A stretch of 64,000 nucleotides of DNA, from positions 186,001 to 250,000 of the forward strand of contig VIIQ02000632.1 of assembly GCA_007449985.2 (NCBI GenBank), written 5' to 3'. The first letter of the stretch is position 1. Each line of letters starts with the position of its first letter. The notes beneath the pieces are model-generated. The model saw only the letters and a program-made list of their open reading frames with translations. It was not told where the DNA came from and ran no database searches. The stretch comes from Desmodesmus armatus (Eukaryota > Chlorophyta > Chlorophyceae > Sphaeropleales > Scenedesmaceae). Positions 23,901-33,400 of this stretch are shown piece after piece. The position numbers were made by a program, and so were the translations under genes.

Positions 23901-26900
23901 TGCGAAGCAGCCCAGCGTGCCTAGGTTATGCATGCTGGAGTCTGAGGGCTACCACCACCAGTAGCATCTTACCGATGAGATTACAAGATGCTTGCGTGGT
24001 TGGAGAGGACTCATCATGGTGATCATGGCTGCATGTGTTGCGTGTGTGCTGCTGCAGTTCCCTGCCACAGTCAAGGGCATGTGGCAGCATCCTGACGGCA
24101 TTAGTGAAGATGACGACAACCAGGATGTGCAGTACGCCCTCGAGACGCTGCAGTCGCTGCGCGAGCGCCAGCGCTGCTTGGAGCAGGAGCTCCTCGCTGT
24201 ACTGGCAGCGCAGCAGCAGTATGCCGCATGGCAGGCCTGCTACATGTCACACCTCAGCCTTGCAAGCTACGTCCAGCAGCAGCAGCAACACACGCCAGCA
24301 GCGGCAGCAGGTGCTGGTGCCGGTGGTGGTGGCAGGCAGGGTGTGGGCAGCGGTCAGATGCAGCAGGGTGTGCAGCCGTACTCTGTGTCGACATACACTG
24401 CTAGCTCGGTGACGTGGGACGACACGGTCCAAAGCGCCAGCGGGGACAGTGAGCTGGCGCTCACACACTATACCGGCAGCATCAGTGTACCTACGGTCGC
24501 TGGGTCAGCCGTTTGGGCACTTGACAGGCGGGGTGCAGCAGCGCCGGCTGCCTACTCGGACATCAAAGAGGCCTCGATAAGTCTCGTGATGGCTTTAGCG
24601 GCGGCTGGCACAGCCAGCGAGCGCCAGCAGCAGCAGCTGCTGCTTGCCGGCACGCTGGGCAGCCAGCAGCAGCTTCACCTGCTGAAAGGCTCGCACCCAG
24701 CAGCCAGCAGCAGCATCGGCAACCTCAGTTGCATATCAAGTAGCACTGCAGCACCAGCTGGCAGAGGCTTTGGTGCTGCGCCAGCAGGCAGCTTTGCAAA
24801 CCTCACCGCGCTGCAGCAGCAGGAGCAGCTGGTGCTTGTGGCTGAGCGGCCCACGTTGGTATGGTGGGCGCAGGAGCAGCTTCAGGGGGCGCTGGATGCC
24901 ATTACTGCCAGCAGGACTGTGTTGGAGCTGTTGCGTAGTGAGGCTGGGCTGCTGAAAGTGCGGCAGCGCAATGCTATGGGTGTGGACATCACGGTGGACA
25001 CCATTGACTGGGCCCTCAGCAAGGGCAGCACCGTGATTGTGCAGGGAGAGCTGCAGGTGGGCCCAGGAGGGGGGATGAGGGGCATTGAAAAGACAGAGGG
25101 GGGTGGCGGGCGCTGCCAGAGGGGGTGGTGTTAGTAGGCAGCTGCTCACTTTGGGAAGGGGGTTGGGCTGTGTCACGTTGAGCCAGGGTTGGGGGCAGCC
25201 GCGGGGCGTTTGGGGGGGGGGGGGGAGATAGGCAGGTGCTTGCAGATCCCGGCAAAGCTTGTGTGCAGTGTACCCTAGCTTAGCCCACCGTCATTGTGCA
25301 GTGGCAGCTGCAGGTAGAGCCAGGGGTGGGGTAAAACAGGGGAGTGAGGCTTGCAGATCCCAGCTAGCTAGCGTACAGCAGACTCTAGCGTAGTCCAGAA
25401 CGTGCACGATGGCAAGGGCCTGACTTGCACATGCTGGGCCTGTTTACTGGCCACCTTGTCCTCCACAGACTGACTCAGTGTATGTGGAAGGGTGCGCATG
25501 CAGGTGCTTTAGCAAGCTGTGCTTTGTGTAAGAAACATTGGAAGATAGGTGTGGACCTTGGAGTGTGTGCTGGGGTGCTGACAGCCTATTGTGTTTGTGG
25601 TGTGTGTGCTGTTGTGCCTGCTAACGCTGCAGGGCATATCATACCAGAACATCCGCAGTGAAGACCACACAGGGACCCTCATTCACCGCGTTACCCTCAT
25701 AACCCACAATTTCCTCGTTCCCCTTACAACCCACACTCCCCCACAACCCACGCTGCAGGGCATATCATACCAAAGCATACGCAGTGAGGACCACACAGGG
25801 ACCACCAAGATCCAGCTGCACACCGCAACCTTCAGGGACCCCCAGCAGCAGCAAGCAGCAGCAGCTGCTGCTGCAGCCGCCGCTGCAGCCGCTGCCTCCG
25901 CAGCAGCAGCAGCCGCTGCCGCAGCCAATAAGGCCAGCCAGGCAAGCTTGCTTGAGCTTGCTGCTGCTGGGGACAGCAGCGCAGCGGCTGGTGGGTCGGA
26001 GGCTGCAGGAGGGGCCAGCGGTCCGCTGCCGCCGCTAGTCCAATGCAGTACACCTCGTGAGCTCTCGTCCCTTGCTGCAGGCCACAGCAGTGCTGCGCAA
26101 GCCTCTGACGCCGCAGCGGCGGCTGCGGCGGCTGCAGCAGCCGCCGCAGCGGAAGCAGGGCTCATCCTCGCCCCTTGGAACCCAGACGAGTCTTGGGAGG
26201 CGGATGATCTGGTGCGGATCTATGCCATACATGGGGCGATGGAGGCGCGGCACGTGGTGTACGAGCATATTGAGGTGCTGGTGCACCCGATCCGGGTGCA
26301 CCTGACTGCTGCGCTGGCAGGGGCCCTGCAGGATTACTTCAACTTGCGGGAAGAGGAGGGAGGGAGGGATAAGGAGGCGAAGCCTGCTGGCAGGGCACAG
26401 GAGGCGGCAGCAGCACGGGCTGCCAAGCAAGCAGGTGGGTGCTTGGGGACGAAGCTCCCTGGGGGTGGTGGTATGAGTTTTCTATTGGGGGTGGGGGTGC
26501 GGCGGGGTGTCAGGGCTGGCAGGGCGCAGGAGGCGGCAGCAGTAAGGGCCGCCAAGCAAGCGGGCGGGGCCGACCTTCTGATGGCCTTGGGGGTTCGACC
26601 CACTTCGGTGTTGCATTGCTGGGATAGTGTGAGGGATAGGCGTTGGCTGCAGTGGTGCTGAAATTCACATGTTGATGTGTCTGCTGCCACGTTGTTTGGC
26701 TATATGAATAGTTTGTGTTTCTGAGTTTGTTGGGAAGCCGCTGCAGTCTTGCTAAGCAAACTTTGCAGAGGCTGTTCACCTCGCTTTGACTGACCTCACC
26801 CCCTACCGTCCCTGCTGCTGCAGCTCGCGAGGACAAGCGTCGCCTGACAGCCCTGGCGACCTCACCTCAGGCCCTTCCGGCACAGGCCCCAGCGCCACCG

Positions 26901-29063
26901 GACCCTCAGGGCCCTCAGCTTCATCCCCTGTGGGCCCCCTCACAGCTGCTGCCATCAGGAAGCCCTCGATCTTCCACCGCAGAGCCGCCACGGCGGCCGC
27001 AGCAGCGGCGGCGGCTGCATCGGCGGCCAGTGCGGTCGGCCCGCAGCCACTGATCGCAGTGCCAAGCAGCGACTATGACGTAGCGGGGATACACTCAATG
27101 GATGCTGCCGGGGGGCCTAGGTCCGTGGCGTCCACGCCCACGGTGGACTCACCCGGGTTTGAACACGGCACTCAGCTGCCGCCGCCGCTGCTGGCAGGTG
27201 GCAGCAATCTGGGGTATGCCGGTGGGGTGGGTGGGGACCCGGCGGGCGTAGGCACGCCTGCGTCAGTGGCCGGGGCGGCTGTGGATGCAGCACACGAGGC
27301 TGGAGGAGCCCTCGGTAGGGCCCCTTCTGACGATGCGGCATCTCTCGCCAGCATGGCAACGTCTGCCGCAGCGCTGGCAGCCGCAGGAGGGGCAGCGCCA
27401 GCAGGTGCTGATGCAGCACTGGCCCCAGCGCTGCTTTCCCAGGGCAACAGCGTGTGACTGGAGTGTGGGTACTGCCTGTCGAGGCGCTAGGGCTGCGGTA
27501 CGGTACTGTCACACGCAGCCGGCTGGGCCGTGTCGGCATCAGCATCCCGTACCCGGGCGCAGCTATGATCGCCATCACGCCCAGCGCAGCAGCGGCTGGT
27601 GCAGCTGCTGGGGCAGCACCGTCAGTGGGTGGTGGCAGCGCGCCAAGCGCAGCAGCGGCGGCTGGCAGCAGACGGGTGGCGGCTCGCGCGCGCCGCCGGT
27701 GGCAGCATCAAGTTCAAGCACGTGCGCTTCAACCGCATGCATGCGCGGCTCACGTACGAGTCCCCGGCGCTCAGCATACGCAACTTTGGGCTGGTGTTGG
27801 ACAACGGGTGTACCGCAACATTGACGGGGGCTGGAAGACAGTGCTGAACAGGTGGGTGGGTGGGTGATTGGGAGGTGCAAGCACGAGAGTGATGTGTATA
27901 CCCTGGCTGGGGAGAGAGTGCCTCCAAAAGGTGAAGGTACCCAGAATAGAGGGAATGGCAGCAGACAGGCAGCATGATGCAACGGCAGTTCCATCTCCTC
28001 CTCAACCTTGATGTGTATCCTCAAACGGCATGCTTTTGTGAGGTCTGTGCATACGACTCGGTGGGTGTGAGCAGGTGGGCAGTCCAAGTCTTTATCAAGC
28101 CCTGCACGGCTGTCTTGCTTGTTGTCCTTACCGTCTGTTGTCACAGCATCCCATGTCAGTGAGCCTGAGCTGTTGTGTTGCGATGTGAAGCTGTCCGGAC
28201 CGTCCGTCAAAAGCGCCGCTGCTGAACTTTTTTCTCTCTGCTTCGCCCGCCACTCCCTTGCCGTACACCTCCCTCCCTCAGGTACAGTAGGACGTTGTTC
28301 GCTCCCTCCTGATCTTCACTCTGCTTGACTCGCTCACTCCGTCGCCTTTCAGCTCGCTCGCCAGTCCCTTGCTCCCCTCAGGTACAAGTGGGACATGGTG
28401 CGCTCCGTGCTGATTTTCACTCTGCCTCACCCGCCAACCCCTTGCCTTGCACCTCGCTCGCCAGTCCCTTGCCCCCCTCAGGTACAAGTGGGATGTGGTG
28501 CGCTCCCTGCTGATCTTCACTCTGCCTCTCTGCCTCACTCGCCAACTCCCTTGCCTTCTACCGCCCTCCACCCCCCTCCACCCCTCCCACACCCCACCCC
28601 CTCCAGGTACAAGTGGGACGTGGTGCGCTCCCTGCTGAAGTCCGTGACCGGCCTGCAGGCCAGGAAGCTGCAGGAGCTGCAGATCCCTCACTACGGCGAC
28701 CCCCCAGACACCCTCGAGCTGCGGTCCAGTGCCGGCTTCAAGGCAGGCATCATGTCACTGCTCAAGGGCCGAAAGAACCGGGGCACAAAGCTCAAGCTGG
28801 GCGGTGGGTCAGGCGGGGAGGGCACTTTTTCAGATGAGCTGGAGGGCCTGGCAGCGGGGTCGGCGGTGGGGGATCCCCTTGGGGGTGAGGAGGGCGGGGG
28901 TGTTGGGGATGTGGAGGGGGGTGAGGGTGGGGCTGGGGCGGACTACCTGGAGCTCATGCGGTCTGCACTGCGGCTGAAGCACAAGCAGCGGAAGATGCAG
29001 CTGCTGCTGGGGGTTGTGCCGCCGCTGCCGCACCAGGCGGGCACTGCTGCTGTGCTGGGGTGA
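8968..29063 (+). CDS. SABRE/Hobbit/BLTP2 (FMP27)-type bridge-like lipid-transfer protein
   Basis: Giant rod protein of the repeating-beta-groove family, thought to move lipids at ER contact sites. Exons: 8968-9038, 9129-9237, 9369-9704, 9925-10036, 10259-10346, 10541-10814, 11054-14503, 14868-16045, 16373-16517, 16885-16998, 17246-17404, 17757-18147, 18489-19176, 19555-19684, 20156-20350, 20658-21026, 21349-22287, 22787-23038, 23331-23423, 23479-23832, 24058-25056, 25759-26434, 26824-~27451, ~27590-27851, 28607-29063; about 4150 residues. An N-terminal membrane anchor (AVLGVFGVLLCLAAWLV) is followed by VAQKVKKRLKKAG. Exon 12 has the GFWDK-type motif PWWDMMRYMW. Exon 20 has LDSRQFEVLMDVI, exon 22 has LAPWNPDESWEADDLVRIYA, and exon 25 has RYKWDVVRSLLKSVTG as in plant SABRE. 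Ala/Gly/Ser/Gln linkers, chiefly in exons 7-8, enlarge it beyond the ~2600 residues of plants. Exons 23-24 are uncertain: they need -1 frame changes (see findings). Confidence 0.85.
19856..19877 (+). repeat. Copy of the exon 14 donor boundary inside SABRE intron 14
   Basis: GCCTACAACCTGCAGGTGTG repeats the exon 14/intron junction at 19669-19690 (GCCTACGATCTGCAGGTGTG), including the donor GT. It lies 187 bp downstream in the intron. Confidence 0.55.
22626..22674 (+). repeat. Copy of the 5' end of SABRE exon 18, with its 3' splice site
   Basis: CAG|GTGAACCTGGTGTCTGACAG and what follows repeats the true exon start at 22787 (TAG|GTCAACCTGGTGTCTGAT), 157 bp upstream. Translated it would give VNLVSDSTEGSLSF against VNLVSDSARGSLVL in the real exon, so it has diverged. 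Confidence 0.75.
23233..23277 (+). repeat. Copy of the 3' end of SABRE exon 18 inside intron 18
   Basis: A 45-bp segment nearly identical to the end of exon 18 (22997-23039, encoding GIMRQVLLPFK) lies 236 bp downstream. The donor GGTGAG has become AGGGAG in the copy, so it should not be used as a donor. Confidence 0.75.
25211..25225 (+). repeat. G14 homopolymer tract in SABRE intron 21
   Basis: About fourteen consecutive G bases in an intron that is otherwise G-rich (GGGTGGG, GGGGTAA). It could form a quadruplex and is also prone to length errors in sequencing. Confidence 0.8.
25625..25680 (+). repeat. Copy of the 5' end of SABRE exon 22, with its 3' splice site
   Basis: CTGCAG|GGCATATCATACCA is followed by a further ~40 bp that repeats the real exon start at 25759, 127 bp upstream. 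The copy reads GISYQNIRSEDHTGT and the real exon reads GISYQSIRSEDHTGT. The copy stays open in the same frame through the real acceptor, so using it would add 42 residues without a frame change. Confidence 0.8.
26514..26565 (+). repeat. Copy of the 3' end of SABRE exon 22 inside intron 22
   Basis: A segment encoding AGRAQEAAAVRAAKQAG repeats the exon end AGRAQEAAAARAAKQA that stops at 26434, ~130 bp downstream. The donor GT is lost in the copy (GCGGGCGG). Confidence 0.75.
28277..28600 (+). repeat. Three ~100-bp tandem copies of the SABRE exon 25 acceptor and exon start
   Basis: Units at 28277, 28377 and 28478 each contain (C)CTCAG|GTACAAGTGGGA(C/T)(A/G)TGGTGCGC followed by TGATCTTCACTCTGC. 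They lie immediately before the true exon 25 at 28607, which begins GTACAAGTGGGACGTGGTGC. The first copy is degenerate (GTACAGTAGGACG). The copies diverge from the exon after about 35 bases (CTGCTGATCTTC against CTGCTGAAGTCC), so each holds only the 3' splice site and exon start. Confidence 0.85.
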
Positions 29064-30479
29064 TGCTGCGGTATGCAGCAGCAGCAGCAGCACGTGCCGG
29101 CTTCGATGCTGGGTGCATGTGCTCGCTCAGTACTGTGTTGGGCGAGCTTTCGTGCACACGTGTGTATGGGGTCATGGGAGGGCGTCGGCCAGCGAGGCGG
29201 CGTCAACATGCGCCTTGCTGGCTGGGGGTCTGCCAGTTGTGCGGCTCAGTTGTCACTGTGCAGCAAGCAGCATGTGTGTTAAACACATGACTTACAACAA
29301 GTGTGTGATTGAGCGGGTGAAGCAGTTGGTGGAAGGCGGGTAGCTAGGCGTGGCGCTTTGCCAGCAAGAAAGGAGATATATGTAGCGCATCATGTGATGT
29401 CCTGGTCATCTTGGCTGCACTATCAAGTACGGCTAGGCCTTGCGGTACTTGTGCATGTAGGTTGTAGTAGGACTGGTTCCTGTGCTTGTGGATGGTTTGC
29501 TGCACCCTCGCTCAAGCTGTTTGCAGGGCATTGTTAATGTCCTCCGGCATGCATCCGTAAGAACTTGTTCATCGGTGTACCATGTATGGCAAGTGCACAT
29601 GTTGATGTTGGAATACGCACCTGTGCTGCAGTATGCTCTCTGCATGCTGCCTGTGGAGGGAGGTTGAGCTACATTCTGTGTCCGTTTGTAAGATGCCTCC
29701 TTGGTTGTCTGTGCACGGTTGAGGGGTATGGTCGGCTGTGAGCCTTGGCAAGGGAAAAGTTGTGATACACCAAAAGGACAGATTCACATTCTTGCAGTGG
29801 ATGATCTGCAACAACATTTTCAGCCATAGTCTGCTGCATTGCGGCAGCCGTGAACCACTGGATGGAACACACAAACATCTGATCGCTGACACACACGTGC
29901 TGCTGCACATGGCAGCGGCTGAATTTTGCAGGCAGCAGACTTGCATGCCAGTTAGGACGCTGGCGGGACACACGCTCTTGCCGTGACAAACACACATCGC
30001 AGCGCATGGCAACCCCAAATGCTGTCCAGATTCTCAGGCACAACACACAGGGTGTTGTGAGCATGACGCCAGTGCCCCACTCAATGTATCATCAAAAGCA
30101 AACAGCAACCACCATGAGGTGCACTCCTGTACAATGGCAGTTGCAGATATCAACACTGGATTTTCAAACTCTCAACTCACACACTAAGTCTTGTTCAGCA
30201 CAGCGTGCCCCGGCAGAAGGCCACTGCTGCTGACCGCCCGATCATGTTATGACGTCATGTTGACTCCCACAAACAACGCTCAAGCCTTACCTAGCTGCTG
30301 CTGCTGGAGGAGGTCCAACTCATGCCGCAACATGACAGACTGCACTGCAGGCCAGGACTGTGGGAGTCCATGCACATGCGCAGCAACATGACCACGAGGG
30401 TTTTGCTGTCCCTGATCAACTGCAGCTTCTCCTTGCTGCACACGCTGCTCCATTCCAGCAGCGCTGTCAATCTCCACTG
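29064..30479. other. Convergent 3' region between SABRE and the secreted-protein gene
   Basis: No gene seen. Both flanking genes end here. It holds the SABRE 3' UTR and lower-GC sequence near 29700-30200. The short ORFs here lack any family signature. Confidence 0.5.
29687..29691 (+). terminator. TGTAA, candidate poly(A) signal for the SABRE-like gene
   Basis: TGTAA is the usual poly(A) signal in chlorophyte nuclear genes. This copy lies ~620 nt after the SABRE stop. Position alone supports it. Confidence 0.35.
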
Positions 30480-33400
30480 TCAGCTGTAAGGCTCCTGCAT
30501 GCGAGCAGCCAGCCTCCGCCTGCCCCACCAGTTGGACCTGTTGATCCCCTGCTGATTTCCAACTGCTGCTCCGCTGCTGGGGAAAGGACGTACGTCCACC
30601 ATGTTGCCCTGAGACTGCCACGACTGCTGTGACTGCTGTGACTGCCCATACAATGGCTGCTGCCCGGCTTGCCGGAATACGGACTGCGTGGTGGGAGGAC
30701 GGGTGTTGGGCTGTGTGAGGCCGCCTGGTGGGACACCTGAACAGCAAGGGAAGAGAGGCAGTAAACAGTACAGTACTACTCACTGGCAGTGATTGTGGGA
30801 GGGGATCCCACACCTCAGCATCAGCCAGCGAGCCACGGGCTCATGCAGGTGCCCCGAAGGGCCTGTCACACCCCAGTAAGAAGACAGCGTCAGGGCCAAA
30901 CTAGCAGTACGAAGCCTCTGTTGGGAGGGTAAGTGAGGGGAGGAGAAAGTGTCTGTTCCAGGATCAATGCTTGTGCTGCCTTGTGCAGGCTGTTTGCGGA
31001 AGTTTTGCCAGTGCTTGCTTAGCGCAATCTGGATGCGCAATCTGGATGACTGCAATGCACTGTGTACTGTAGTCATGCATGAAAACGACCGTCATTCCTA
31101 CCTGGAGGAGTCACGGGTGCGCCAGGTTGGCCTGCAGCACGATACCATGCACACAAGAGACAGCAGGGTCAAATCAAACGATAACATCCAAGGTGCACCA
31201 GTGGCAGTGTGTGCTGCTAAGGAACCTCCCAGGCGCAACAGCCAAGCCTGGTAAGTGCATTTGCGCTGGCGCTTCACCATCCCCTCGTTAACACACATTC
31301 TGTCAGAAGTGGATGTCACCATGCTGCACACACGGCGCTATCCCAGTCTTGCACAGATGTGAGCCTTACCTGGAGGGAGACGGATGGCTGGCCCTGTAGG
31401 ATTCCCGCCAGGTACCACACCAGGGGGTGTGACAGGGTTGGTGGCACCAGGAGCGAAAACCCCAGGCTGTGGGAGTGTGCGAGGTGGCACACCTGGTGGA
31501 GTAGTACCAGGGACACCAGGTTGTGGGGGTGTGCCAGGTACTGCAGGGACACCACCTGGCTGATCGGGCCTGATGATTGGAGGTGCGAAGCCGGGAGGTG
31601 TGAGCGGGACGCTGGGGATGGGGACTGGGGTGGGAGCGGGGACGTTTGGTGTTTTCTGCGGGTGAAAGTACCCGGCATGAGCGGGAGGACAGTGCGTCAG
31701 TTGCCAAGCAGACACTGTTGACCCAGCAAGTTGATTCACGGCTGGTTTGAGCCTAGCACAGCATCACAAGTTGGTCAGACACACACTTTCAAAGTGCTAG
31801 CTGACTAGTGAGCTAAACGTTACCACTGCCAGCAGCCAGCACCATTATACCAATGGCACTACTAGTAAGCACCAATCAGGCACCTTTGATGTCACGGCAT
31901 AAGATGTGATGTGCCACTGCCATTGTCAAACCGTGATGTACATTTTTATTGTGCACAAAAGTATGCAAACCAGAGGACACAAGGCACAGCCGGTCGCACC
32001 TGGGGCTCCAGTGTCCACTCAACATCAGGTATAGGCTGCTTCCGCGGTATGCCCTGCCTAGGCACCGCATGCTTGGGCACCATGAAGAGATCGACACCAC
32101 AGGGTATGCCAGGGCCAACAATGGTGCCAACTGGTGCTGTGGGAGGGCCCTCTGGCACAGCACCTGGCAAGGGGGGCTGTCCTGGGATCTGCGGACGGGG
32201 CACAGGCACCGCAGGCTGGCCAGGGACTGGCCCTGTGACTGGAAGGGGCTTGAGGGCGGGACATGGGTAGCGCACGGTCATCATTGCGCCAATGGGCATG
32301 AAGCTCTGAGGCAGCATCAGCGCTGGCTGGTTCTCGAGCTTGGCGTCTTCAAGCTTTGCGTCTTGGTAGGGCGACCGGCGCTGCATGGTGGCAGCCAGAC
32401 CCTCACCTGTTCCCGCGTTGAAGCCATCTGTTAGGAGACTCTGGCCTAGGGACCCGACGGCCTTCAGGGCTCCTTCTGTAAAAGGTACCACAGTCTCATG
32501 CATGACTTTGCCTACTGCGCCCACGGTTTGGACGCCCGCATTTGCAAGGATGTCGACCCCACGGCCTGCCCAAGGGATTACTGGTGTGCCCCAGCCTGCA
32601 ACACCTTGGGCGAGGGTGGTAATGGCGGAGGGTATTGCTGTAGCGCCCGCACTGACGATTCTGCCTGCATCAGAACCAATATCTGTGGGGAGGTTGACCA
32701 GCCCGTTTGCGATGCGCTCTGTGTTCCGGACTGCGTTGCCCAAAGCAGGCGTCAGGGCTCGCACACCATTCGTCAGGGTGTTCGTCGTCAGGTTCAGCAG
32801 TGGTTGGATGGCTAGCGGGAAAGCTGCTCCCACATCACGCGTCCCGTTGAAGAAGTTGGTCGCGCCCCCAGCCACTGCCTGCGCGAGGCTCTTGGAGATG
32901 TTCGGCAGAATGCCGAAGCCGCCATTGCGTGTCGCGTTGGCGGCCGTCCCCATGACCAAGTCAACATCAAAGCCGATATCCAAGTCATTTCGGCCATGTC
33001 GTTGGCGAAGTCGTGAACATACTGCGCCTTTTGCTTCATGATGCTCCGAGCGGCATCCGTCCATGGCTCCACGATCGCCGTCTTATTGATCACGCCCTGT
33101 AGGGCGGGTTTCGCCCTGGTGATCGCGTTCGCGGTGCTGTCGACCAGCTGGCCCTTGATCGAGTTGTCGAACCGCTTGCCCTCCACCAACGCCCGAGCTG
33201 CATCATACATGATGCTGTGCGTAGTTTGCTGGGCCGTCTGCGTCAGGGGTTTGACGAGCTTCTTCATGGTGTGCAGGTCCTTGGGCACCTGGCTGTTCAC
33301 GCCTTGAAGAGCTTTCTCTACTGCCCGGTGCTGCCACTGCGGCACTGTGTGGTACTTTTTCAGCGACTGTGCCAGCTGCTGTTGGTTGCCGTACACCATC

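Noticed and set aside
26580..26620. tRNA-like B-box (GGTTCGACCC)
   Set aside because: No A-box at the right distance and no cloverleaf; it lies in a SABRE intron. No tRNA gene was found in the window.
27452..27589. Frame containing ALGLRYGTVTRSRLGRVGIS as a SABRE exon
   Set aside because: Looks protein-like, but it is offset from both flanking coding blocks and would need compensating shifts; left as a possible intron.
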